Positions 50,061-61,023 of a stretch of DNA of 64,000 nt are shown here, piece after piece; positions within the stretch are counted from its first letter, which is position 1; each line of letters starts with the position of its first letter. The stretch is from Viscum album (taxonomy: Eukaryota > Streptophyta > Magnoliopsida > Santalales > Viscaceae). The DNA lies in assembly GCA_963277665.1 (NCBI GenBank), contig OY728125.1, positions 1,718,656,889-1,718,720,888 on the forward strand, written 5' to 3'. The notes under the pieces are model-generated. The model made no database searches, was not told where the DNA came from, and worked only from the letters and a program-made list of their open reading frames with translations. The position numbers and the translations under genes were made by a program.

Positions 50061-50596
50061 TATATATATTTATATATATAATTATTTTATATCATGTAAT
50101 ATTGTTCATCCACAAATAATGAAAATTAATTTATGTTGGAGTATTTTTTTATGGTGGTTTACTAATTCTATTACTCACATTCAGTGTATGCATCTATGTT
50201 GGGGTCTGGATATCAATATCAATTATATTGGAATTGAAAATTCTCCAAAAATAATTAGTTGAGTAATAATTCATGAATTAATTGGTTGATGGGACTAAGA
50301 AAATCATCAAACTATTAATAATTTATATAAAAATAATATATATTTTTGTCATACATTATATATTATGAACTATAAAAGGTATTTTACCCATGTTGTTCCC
50401 TTTTATGAAGTTACATTGGATCAAATATTTTATTGGTTGGAAGATTATTTTTTATCGATATATTATAGAAATATTTCCAATATTATACAGTTTTTTTATC
50501 AATGATGTTTTATTATTAATTCATATACTGTACCTAATAGAGGGTATTGTCACCCCATAGTATCAAGTGGACATCATCATTATTCCATAGAATCTA

Positions 50597-51720
50597 TGTA
50601 AGGCCCCAAAATTTAATATTACATAATGATGAGTTTAAATACAAGAATTACTTTTCATACATCCCAAATATAAGTTTACCATTAGATTTATAGATAATTA
50701 GGATTACACCCCACATAAATCAATATTACAACAAAATATGAACACTTCCACTTAGTATCAGTTCTTCCAAAAAAACCTTTCAGATATAACATGTTTTTTT
50801 CTTCACATAAACTGAAAATTTTCATCATTACCTATTCCTTATTCCTAATAATACTCATAAACCTATGAAAATAGAAAAAAACATGGAAAAATAAAAAACA
50901 ATTTTGTAGGGGATATATAAATGGAAAAAATAAACATGGTAGATCATGAATATTTACACAAAATATTTCTTATAAAAAACTAAAATATGGGTTCAAAATG
51001 AAGAATTTATTAAATAATAAATCTCTGTTTCAACAAAAATTATTTAAATAAAAATTTTCATAAGAAATCATAATGTAAAAAAATCATAAATTTTCCATTA
51101 TGATAATTAAAAAAATATAAAAACATTATCAACCATGATAAATATTTCACCCTTTTGAAGTAGTATATACTTTCTTTTAATCATACGATCATTAGTAGTC
51201 AAACAGGTTTATAGCATCAATAATATTGTATCATGAGATCATTGAGATGTTGGAAATTTTGATGAAATAAAATTAAATAAATAATAATATGTTAAGGATA
51301 ACTTCCATGATAAAATCTTGATGGTGATTGAGTCACATAATGTATTATGTTTACCCTCTAACCTTAATCATAACGTCTCATGGGACAAAAACATTACCCA
51401 ATGCATTATATAACTATTAATGTGTACCAGTGATAAAATTAAAACACTTATGTGTGACACAAAAAAATTATATTCAAAAATAAAAATTACCCATAGAATG
51501 AAATATGTTCTATAATCTCTCATCCTCTTGTAATCAAAAGAGATTTCATAAAGAATTCATTTGATATGTAAAATTATGGATTGTGTTTTCCTATAAATAG
51601 GAGTGATAATGAGTTAGATATGTATGTGAGAGACATATATTCTTATTTAAAAGAAAAACAAAACATTTAATCGAGAGAGATAGATTGTCAGTTAAAAAAA
51701 TGGTTATATCCTGAGGAAAA
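50597..51720 (+). repeat. probable isolated LTR with promoter
   Basis: Begins TGTAAGGCCCCAAAATTT, very like the 5' end of chromovirus LTRs (TGTAA-GCCCC). A TATA box, CTATAAATAG, lies about 1 kb downstream (51591-51600), followed by a purine-rich GAGAGAGATAGA segment typical of an LTR leader. No second copy, primer site or coding region was found nearby, so the right edge is a guess. Confidence 0.4.
51591..51600 (+). promoter_or_regulatory. TATA box in the isolated LTR
   Basis: CTATAAATAG preceded by TTTTC and followed by a GA-rich leader. The position suits an LTR U3/R boundary. Confidence 0.45.
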
Positions 51721-54604
51721 TGGTGGTTTAGAGAGATACATAACACCAACAAGAAAAATATTTCCAGATATCAAATTATCCATGCAATTTAATATCATTA
51801 TCAAATTAAACCGAAAAAATTGTAAATTATGTTTTTATATAAATAAAACATGTAATATTATAATTAAATCCAAATATCAAATAGTGTTTGTGGTTGTGTA
51901 AAATATTGTTGACAATATATATGTTAAAATTTATAATTCTTTATTACTTTGGTAAATAATGTCATAAGATTCAATATAAAAAAGGATTACTATTAATAAA
52001 ATTATATAAAGTAAAAAAATAGAAGTAATATTTATTTTATAATTAATTTATGTTCTTATAAAATGATAAAAAAATATTTTTATGAGTATGGACATAGAAG
52101 ATATTGACATAGAAAGTAAATATACTAAAATTTTAAATGTAGTATTTTAAGTAAATTATCAATAACATAAAAGATAATAAATATTCTTCTTTATGAATAA
52201 TTTTAATTAAATAAAAATACTTTCAAAATTTAGCTTTTTAATCAATTTAAGCATAAAAATAATTTTATTGAAACATTTAGAATAACATGGAAATTAAATA
52301 AAATATTTTTGATAAGAAACATAAAATTTGGATGTTTAAAAACAATGTCCCATACTATTAGTCTTAATCATCAAATACGTTCATCATATTCTATAATTAT
52401 ATAATTATATTAATTGTTTACATTGTTAATAACATTTTTCATGATTAATATTAATTATATTTTCTAAATTTACAAGTTATATTCAATTAACTATCATATC
52501 ATTTATCTTTTAATCAATATTAAATTCACGTCTCCAAAATGACTTTAATAGGATGACTACTATAAATGTGATATTTAATATATCACCTAAATTATAGTAA
52601 TCATTAAATAGTTTTAATTTTCATACATAGTTAATATTTTAAAACAACTCATTTAATATGATTATGATCAATGTATTGCGTCATAATAATGGAGATAGTA
52701 GGACATACATATGTTTGTGTAACATTTTCATCTTTTTGTGAACGTTATGGAAAAAAGGTATGTATTATTTTATGTTTCAGTAATGATTAATATTTAATAA
52801 CTTAATTATTAATATTTTAAATACACATATATATTTTAACACCCTGATTTTATTGATATTTTAAAAAAATAAATTTCATTTTTTGACATTTTTCATTACA
52901 TATAACACTATGTGTAACTTGCATTACATGAAACCGTGAGTTTAATATAAATGTGTTATATTAATAAAATATTATATGATGGTTATAACATATATACTGA
53001 AATGGTGGGTATGAATAAGGTTAAATAAATTATGAAAAAAGTGGTTTTACACATGTATATAAAATGATTTATTTGGTATCCAATTGATTGAAAATGAAAA
53101 TAAAATCTATTTAGAAAACTAGAAAAGTATTTTTATATAACCAGACATTTTTTACAAAAATATATTAAACACCTAACATTATTTGAATTATATTAATGAA
53201 ATTTATATATTATATATTTAATGAACTTTTAAATAATCATCTTATGTGTTTTATTGACAATAGATAAGAATAAATGAAATTATATTCTTACAAACTTTAC
53301 CGATCTAAAAGGAAGTTTCTTTACTCTATTAATTTTTAAAACTATATTCTGAAACATTTAGAAAATATATTTTAAAAAATAAATTTCATTCATTATTCAT
53401 CATATAAAAATTATACTTTTATTAATTTTGGAGATTTTTTTAACAAGAGTAATTTCATTTTGAATAGTGTAATACACTGCATTATAATTAAAAACTAAAT
53501 TTTAATTTTAATTATTTATAAATTTAAATTATATTTAAAATTAATTTAAATTAATATTTATAAAATTATAAATTTCTATGTTCAAATTAGTACATTTGTA
53601 ACATTTTCATGTTTCATTTTTATATAAAAACCATGTAATCTTTTAAGCGTCATATTTTTGAAAATCCCACTTTCTCATCACATCTATATGGATAATTTCA
53701 AATTGGTTATTTTACATATAAGTCTATTGAATTTGGAAAAATGGTTTCCATATTTTTAATAAAAACAATTTATATTATATAATAATGTAATCTATATTTT
53801 TTTCCAAAATGAATAGTGAAAAATATAAAAATTATAATTATGATAAAAAATGGATTTATTAGGGGTTTAACGAAACAAATAATGCATAAAATGACCTATA
53901 AAATTCACTAAAATATATTATATGGAATTATTTAGACCCTATAAGTTCTATTCGATGATAATAATTCATTTTGGACATTTTGGATTGTAAAAACCAATGG
54001 TAAAACATTTTCATTCCAAAAATTAAAAGTGTCCCACTCACCTTACTTTCACAAGGTCACCCACAATCCAATCCTCATAAAAACAAAAAAAAAATTCTTT
54101 TAGCCATTAATTTCACAAATATTTTTTTAAATTCTATATTATCATCTTAGAATCATTATTCTTGGAAGAAATACAAACTATGAAGTCATTTGGTGCAATT
54201 ATAAGGAGAATACCTGAAAAATGTTAACACCTTTCAATAAGGGTTTTATTATATTATTAATCCAAATATGTAAATTAAAATTCATAACTAATGATATTAT
54301 AACCATAGTATCTTCCATATCATTATATTCTTTTACTTTAATTTCATAACCAACCACCATCTTCCCTTATAATAAATGGATTACAGAATCCTCATACATG
54401 ACTATGTTAGACTATAGTAGTTTGAAACATGTCCACTCATTTTTTCATTACCACCTCTCATATATTAGTATTATGATTGATATAAATATATATATGGTAG
54501 TTTTAATGTAATGTAACAATTGGAGTGATTATTTAATATATAACTTTTTTACTTTCTTCTCCATAGGGTAAATGATAATGTCACTCATGTGTAGACAGAC
54601 TACC
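51721..54604. other. extremely AT-rich DNA, no gene recognised
   Basis: Long A and T runs with no supported frame on either strand and no paired repeat. It ends where the chromovirus LTR begins. Confidence 0.5.
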
Positions 54605-54679
54605 TGTAACACCTCGGGATTTTATGAGATATATTATTTTCTTTTATGTCTTCTATTATACACTACACTAAGATTATCT

Positions 54680-54925
54680 TGTACTATACGCAACACCGTA
54701 TTAGCTTGTAGTATACGGAACACTGTTTTCGGCTCATGTTACACACAATTTCAAGTTCATTTTGTGGAAATTATTCTACACAAAATTAAGTATATATTTT
54801 GTTTAATGTATAAATGAAATAAGTTTTGATTATGTTATACGCAACAACAAATGGAGATTTCACTACACACAGTCGAGACATTCTTTGATAGCGTATGTAT
54901 TACACAACACCGAGTTTCACTAAAC
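54680..54925 (+). repeat. short tandem motif cluster in the chromovirus U3
   Basis: The phrase TA(T/C)ACGCAACAC(C/A) and close variants occur about seven times (for example 54686, 54713, 54748, 54777, 54837, 54863, 54900). The 3' LTR cluster at about 61092-61350 has one extra unit, present as TTACACCCAATCAAGAC at about 61309. Such U3 repeats often bind transcription factors; that role is inferred. Confidence 0.6.
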
Positions 54926-56303
54926 AAGATATTATTATAATATTATTATGAACTAGCCATTATGAATAGTAAAACCCACTTTTTGAAATATTATAAAATT
55001 TATCATTCAAAATGGACTTAATTTTGGGATTCGGAATATCGAAATTAACCTAGGGTGAATTTTTTGTATTTTTCTCAAAACAATCAATTTTTTATAAATA
55101 GTGAAAACACTGGGTTACTATTTAAAAACCTCCTTTTTATTAAAATAATTATTTATTTTATTTAAATTTATTTTAGGTAAAAATTTATACATAATACATA
55201 TATATGTTCAATTTAATTCATTGGAGTCATTTTATAATAATTTTAGATATATAAAAATTTTATTGAACTTTTCACCGTCTTTTACCCACCTCCTAGAGGA
55301 ATTTGAAAATTTAAATAAAATATAATTTTTCTACTTCTGTGAGTGGAATTTTGAAAATCTGATAGACACGGTTAATATCAAGTAGTAAAATTTGTTTTAA
55401 TAAGATAAATATAATTTTTTGTTAATAGTAATTTTTAGTTTTATTTACCACAGTTAAAAGTAAATAGGGTAATTAAGGGTATCAATGATATTATTATTAC
55501 CCTAAAACATGTCCTAATTATATTGGATAAGTATATTTCGACCAAAAACAACCTTAGGAAAAAAATATTACCCTTCAGGTCCAGTTGGATTAGATTAGGA
55601 CATTTATTATTACTGTATTTAAAGAAGAGTTAAAATAGTTAAAATCAATGTTTAATAACTAAAACATTTTTTATATAGTGTTATACATAAGATAAATTAG
55701 ACTATAAATGTTCATTATAAATATATTAATATTTCCTAGATAATGGTATTTTATTTATAATTTTTAGACATTATATAATTTAATTAATTTATGACACAAT
55801 AATGATGTAGTAATTACCTTATTAATGAAATATTAACATAATTGATGTTATAAATACCCAAATAAATGTAATTTGAGACTTTATATAAATTATACTAATT
55901 TTTTAGATTAATATAACATGTTATTATTGATTCAATTAACGTTTTTTGAACTATTCATGTTTTTATGATTTTCACAAAAATCAATTACCAAATAGTGTCA
56001 AAATTGACATAAAATAGTCTTTAAAACAAATATTATATTATTAATTGTTATTTTATTCTTAAAAATATAAGGTTCGTCCAAATGACTTATATATGGTTAT
56101 ATATATGAATAATGAACCACTTGGGGTTCTTTTTGCTGGTTATATTATCTTTATTAACCATATAGTGTAATAAAATAAGAAGAGAAGGTAAAAGTTAAAT
56201 TATTTAACTTAGAGTTAAATCTAAATGATAAGGATAAAATTGTAACCTAAACTTGTCTAAAAAATATTGGTTGAGATTATTTCTAACCATGCCCACTTTA
56301 TCT

Positions 56304-56311
56304 TATAAATA
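56304..56311 (+). promoter_or_regulatory. TATA box of the chromovirus 5' LTR
   Basis: TATAAATA in ATCTTATAAATAAGTCAC. The 3' LTR equivalent near 62755 reads ATCTAAATAAGTCAC, a decayed form. A CT-rich leader follows 80-130 bases downstream in both LTRs. Confidence 0.6.
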
Positions 56312-56740
56312 AGTCACTTTGGAGCCATTATTAATCGAATATGACTTTATTATACGATAATATTTTAATTTTTTTTCCGAAAGTGCCCCTCTCCTTCCTT
56401 GTAAAAGGGCACCTCCTCTCTCTTCTATTAACACATTTTTTAGCCATCAAGATCAGACCACCCCTTCCCATTTCTCTTCTCAACTTCCCTAGAATCATTA
56501 TAGAGGTTCTGGTCTCCTCAAAAGACCTACTCTGGTGCCTTAAGAGGAAGCTTAAAAGAGGGGCGTCGATGAAGAGGTAATCTCTTCTACCGATTTTTTC
56601 AGTTTCTTTTTCTTCAACATCTTCTTCATTTGTTGTTTAATTATAAAGTAATAACGTTAGTATCACTAACATACTGATATGTTATTATAAATATGAAACA
56701 ACCTCATTTCAACTTCTATCCATCCTACGGAAAACGAAAT

Positions 56741-56785
56741 GATCGTGCGTGCGTACGTACAGAATACCGTCTCCACGCCATAGTG
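56741..56785. repeat. GC-rich hairpin 1 of the chromovirus 5' LTR
   Basis: Core GCGTACGTACAG then AATACCGTCTCCACG. Arms have decayed to CGTG/CACG plus scattered pairs. The 3' LTR version (63189-63233) has longer arms (CACCGCGCATG against CACGCTGTGGTG). Confidence 0.7.
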
Positions 56786-56919
56786 TAATCTGTTTTTCCA
56801 CCACCACCTTACATGGATGGGTATAATGGTGTATAGAATAACTATATATGTTTATTATAACATCATACTGATTCTGAGATATTATATCATCCACTCTAAT
56901 TTCATTCAATAATTATGGG

Positions 56920-56981
56920 AATGATACCATCGCTCGTGCGTGCGTACGGATTACCGTCTCCACGACGCGATGAGATTCATT
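56920..56981. repeat. GC-rich hairpin 2 of the chromovirus 5' LTR
   Basis: Core GCGTACGG then ATTACCGTCTCCACG. Left arm AATGA-CATCGC-CGTG pairs with right arm CACG-GCGATG-TTCATT, leaving about 22 bases of core. The arms differ in sequence from those of hairpins 1 and 3 but are complementary to each other. Confidence 0.75.
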
Positions 56982-57130
56982 CTCTATGTTAAACAATCAA
57001 GAATTGTTATAAAGTTTTTTTAATGAATAATAATGAAATATATGAAATAATGAATTTATTGTATTTATGTATATATATATATAGGTCATCAACTTACTTC
57101 CATTCAAGTCAATAAGGAAATAAAAACAAT

Positions 57131-57166
57131 GTTCATGCGTACTTACGGCCTACCGTCTCCATGAAC
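57131..57166. repeat. GC-rich hairpin 3 of the chromovirus 5' LTR
   Basis: Perfect arms GTTCATG (57131-57137) and CATGAAC (57160-57166) around the core CGTACTTACGG then CCTACCGTCTC. Inside the core, ACGG and CCGT form a small inner inverted repeat, as in the other copies. Confidence 0.75.
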
Positions 57167-58791
57167 GGTGTATTTCATTTCATTCATATATCTATTATAT
57201 ATATATACTAAATATATGTGATATATAAATCATGATTTAAATTCTGCAAGTAATTAAATCATGGAATAAGTAATAATAATATCAAGAAAAACTAGTCCAA
57301 ACACTTACGATAAATAAAACGATTTTACCCAAAACGCTTCTTTAACATGGAATTTAAAAATGAACGGGTAATATAAAGTCATAAGTGAACCATATAGGAT
57401 ATCATAACAATGAATATAATTCTGTAATAATAAAATGACATTATTTAAATCATTATATATGAATTTTGGATACGTACGAAGCATATCGGATCTAGGGTAA
57501 GGGATAACTTTTCCAATCTCGTTTTTATCTGAGATTATTTATTCCTATGTATTTATAGGTGTTATATTTATCATCCATGTCCCTATTTTCTAAAAATGGT
57601 TTCATGTATTTTTAAAGTCCTTTTACCCATTTTGACTTTTACTATAGGGTATGTAGGAAATCTTTCTTTTGATTACGTTACGAGGTACTTTTGTTTTGAC
57701 TTTTCTCGCAAAAGTATGAGAAAAATGTTTTTTTAACTTATTCGGCATGAAGGGATTTTTTACGGTTTCATAAAGACTTATTTTCATGAATATTCCACTA
57801 TAATATTTCATGATTAATTTCAAAAAAATCCATTTCTTTTAAAATTGGATGGCATTTTTTGAAAAGAAAATTATTTTGATGAAAAAGGATATTTTCCTCA
57901 AGAATTCATTTCAAGTGTTTAGTAAAAACTATTTTTCATCTAAGATAACATTATTTAGTATGATTATGTTTCAAGTTAAATGCATCTATTATTTAAATTG
58001 TTTTATTATTCTTATTATTAAATGATATAGATTGTATTTATATGGATTATGTTATGATGGGATGATGTTTATGTAACCCATTTTATTTTTTGGTATATGA
58101 TGAATGATTTATGTTTATTTTGTTGCACAAGTAAGAATGATTTCATTATGAGATGGGTGGGACCTATATCTCCCTCCAATGCATTGGGTAAAGATTAATA
58201 TCTCAAGAGATAGAAATGGATAGAATGGCAAGCTAATCTGGTTTAGTAATACACGACTAGAACGAGGACTGAACTCGATTCAGAAAGTGACTTTGTCCAC
58301 TAACATAGTCTTTGCAGCAATTACTTGGTAAATATAGAAATCATATCATGTGCTTAATGGTTTTCCAGAGTTAAATGTTTTAATCACATGCTATTTTATC
58401 ATTATTTATGATCCTTTATGATCTATGCCTTACGTACTTCCAAGATTTATTTCACAACTCAAGATTTTGATGTTTAAACATTATGTTCATGTTTTGAAGT
58501 TCAAATGTATATGGTTTGTTTTATATTATCTATTATTATCCTTAAAAAGAATTTGAGATCACCCTTTATATGTTTTCTTTTCCCTAGGATATAATGAAAT
58601 TTTTTAGGTAAAAATATGGAAGTTCTTTATGGGAGATGTTGAAGATATTTCACCGATATTAGAAGATTATGTTCCATGTTTCCAAAGACAGTAAACTATT
58701 ACGGGCCTTTGGTGTCCATTTTTGTTATGTATTATGTATTACACAGAAGTAATGTAATGTATATGTATGTCAAGCTATGGGTATATATAGT

Positions 58792-58804
58792 TGGTATCAA
58801 AGAA
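58792..58804 (+). other. primer-binding site of the chromovirus
   Basis: TGGTATCAAAGAA resembles the initiator-Met site TGGTATCAGAGC. It marks the 3' end of the 5' LTR at about 58790. Confidence 0.75.
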
Positions 58805-59032
58805 AAGGATTATTTAACCTTCGGAAACAAGGATGAAAAATCTTTAGTGAGATCCCAAGAGATATTTCTAAGGTATGTCTAGAGATGTCCATAAGGTTAA
58901 GTATATGTATAGGTTACAGTGCTAGAATTATAGTAATGATTTCAGAATTTTACCTAAGATGTTAGATATTGAAGGTACTCCCCATTGATTATGATTTTTT
59001 CCTCTCACACAATTCTTTTTGGGTTTTAGAAA

Positions 59033-59560
59033 ATGGATGGAAACAGGAAGATTCACGATAATGGAGGATATGATGGACAGTGGAATGATATTCTTCATGA
59101 GCAACAAAATGAGATTGCATCTAGAAGTCCACATATTCTGATTATGCCTAATCATAAATCTCATAATATGATAAATAATCTCAACTTTGGTAAGATTCCT
59201 GACTCATCTAATAAGAGAAATATAGAGTTTCATGATGATCATAGAGGAAAGAAAGTTCAATTTCCCTCATGTAAATCACATGGGAAGAGGCATCAGGGAG
59301 AATGTTTCAAAGGAACTAGAAGATGCCTTCGGTGGAGAAAAGAAGGACACAAAGCCGGTAATTGTAAAGGAAAAGGTTCAGTTAACACCATGGACAAGGA
59401 TAATGGTATTGCTAAGACATAAACAACAGGTAAATGTTTTAAATGTGGAACGTACGGGTATTATGAAAACCAATGCCCCAAGAGAAAATATCATTAAGAT
59501 ATTCAGCATGGTCGTATGGATAGTATTTATGATGATGATGATAAAGAGACTACAAATTGA
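59033..59560 (+). pseudogene. gag: chromovirus gag remnant with zinc knuckles
   Basis: Only the C-terminal nucleocapsid part of gag is left, 240 bases after the primer site, where a full gag would need about 1 kb. A Cys/His-rich stretch (CKSHGKRHQGEC, about 59269-59304) precedes a damaged knuckle (CLRWRKEGHKAGNC, about 59323-59364; the second Cys is replaced). After a frame change a second knuckle reads CFKCGTYGYYENQC (about 59432-59473), with Tyr in place of the His. Paired Cys-rich motifs of this layout are usual in Tekay-type gag. The open frame 59033-59422 is intact but starts inside the protein. Confidence 0.8.
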
Positions 59561-60224
59561 ATAAGATATGAAAGAAGTGTTTAGGAATACAATGATGAAG
59601 CTCGGTCAATGGTTTAAGAAGGTAGTGGAATGATTGAATGTTTAGCAAGAGTAATGTTGTATAAGTAATTTCATGGTACTCTAGAATAATGAAACATCTA
59701 AGGATTGTTACACTTTTGTTTTTACTTATGTTTTTTGAAAATATATGTTGAATGGTACTTGTAACCATGAGATATTATTCATATATTTTTAGAAAGAAGA
59801 TGATATGTGCATAATGAAGGGATAATGAGATAATGAAATTTTATATAATATTAATGAGCTCATGATTGATATAAGTACTAAGTGATATCATGGTTTGAGT
59901 ATATAGAAATTCGGGGATGATTCATGTTTTCACAAAGATTATATTGTTATACATGTTTCAAGAGAATACATGATTAAGTTATTCACATGTTTGAAATGCG
60001 ATCAACAAGATATCTCTTATGATATATGGGGGATAAATGATGGTTTTCACGTGCTTGTTATGTGACCTTTAATGTAATAATTTTCTTTATTCCATGAGAT
60101 TGGATAGATGTATATTGGATAATCCTAAAGAGTGGAATGGATTATGTTGGAAATCAGATATTATTATTTAAGGATAGAACTTTTTTTCGATATTATATTT
60201 TGAATGTTATAATAGTATAGTTTT
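59561..60224 (+). other. chromovirus internal region, no pol found
   Basis: Where protease and reverse transcriptase should follow gag, only AT-rich sequence without recognisable motifs is present on either strand. Confidence 0.6.
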
Positions 60225-60360
60225 AGAAAAAGGACAACACATAGGAAGAGCGACAACCCGTCACGTCGAATAAGGATGCGGGAATTGAACCCACAACTGA
60301 AGTGAGACCGGCCTTTATCACATACCACTGGCCTACAGGAAGTCCTTGGTTAGTAGAAAC
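60225..60360 (-). mobile_element. tRNA-derived SINE
   Basis: On the minus strand it has an RNA polymerase III box A (TAGGCCAGTGGTA, complement of 60323-60335) and box B (GGTTCAATTCC, complement of 60281-60291) with tRNA-like spacing. An unrelated body of about 55 bases follows, ending in a short T-rich tail (GTCCTTTTTCT). TAGTTTT lies on both sides (60218-60224 and 60361-60367), a likely target duplication. The acceptor arms do not pair properly, so it is not a tRNA gene. The head is like that of plant Au-type SINEs, but the family is not certain. SINEs are mobilised by LINE enzymes. Confidence 0.75.
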
Positions 60361-61008
60361 TAGTTTTCTTTTATTATACGCTATGATAGATGATGTAAAA
60401 GTCCATTTTGGAACCATATACGATTAATCTCACAATAAGATGGACTAATAACATTTGATAACCTTATGTTTGAGAGAGATGAAATGCCCTATCATTCTAT
60501 CACATGATTTACTAATACTTCATGTAAGACAAATTCAACTTCATTTCTTTAAGAGATGAACTGGAAATTATTCAAGGCACAAACAACAGTAATATTCTAT
60601 CAAAATCATGTAAGTATTTATTTTAATTCAAAAATTATTCAACATTAGGGAAATGATTTTGAAAACCAAAAATGTTGTCATAGTGCCCTCATATCTGATG
60701 AATCAGATGGTACCTTAGATCAGCAAAAATTTATGGCTTTATGATTGTTGGATTTTTTATAGCCATGTTCTCTACCACTCTTCATCTAAACAAGATGGTT
60801 ATATTTCTCTTCCATATCCATATTTTCACCTATATTCTCCTATGTGGAAACCTAGTGATGAGTTACTTTGGGTATCCATTATGTTTCTAATGATCCCTTT
60901 ATAAAATGATGATTTAGTATTTGTTTTTCAAATTTGGGTTTCTATGAATGAAACTTTCAAGTAGTAAACGATTTATAACCCCGACGAATTTTGAGGGGGA
61001 AATTCATT
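60361..61008 (+). other. chromovirus 3' internal region
   Basis: Mostly unrecognised. Its end, about 60984-61023, reads in pieces like the N-F-D-IHFKGGR tail that closes chromovirus pol just before the LTR. This suggests the pol was lost by an internal deletion. Confidence 0.5.
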
Positions 61009-61023
61009 TTAAGGGGGGTAGAA
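61009..61023 (+). other. polypurine tract of the chromovirus
   Basis: TTAAGGGGGGTAGAA directly before the LTR start at 61024. This wording is characteristic of plant chromoviruses. Confidence 0.85.

Larger units (their letters stand above)
54605..58790 (+). repeat. chromovirus 5' LTR (4.19 kb)
   Basis: Aligned with 61024-64000 as far as the window allows. In the first 120 or so bases I count about 16 differences. The right edge is set by the primer site. It is unusually long. It contains a repeated TATACGCAACAC motif near its start, a TATA box at 56304, a pyrimidine-rich leader with the phrase CTTAAGAGGA, and three GC-rich hairpins at 56741-57166. Confidence 0.85.

Noticed and set aside
49960..50262. 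100-codon open frame on the plus strand
   Set aside because: AT-driven frame overlapping the edge of the decayed tandem tract; composition is Ile/Asn/Tyr-rich with no motif.
56341..56580. Small protein gene in the chromovirus LTR
   Set aside because: It overlaps the pyrimidine-rich leader downstream of the TATA box, and the frame is not kept in the 3' LTR copy.
60281..60350. tRNA gene on the minus strand
   Set aside because: Box A and box B are present, but the acceptor arms do not pair and the unit continues into an unrelated tail flanked by short repeats. A SINE fits better.
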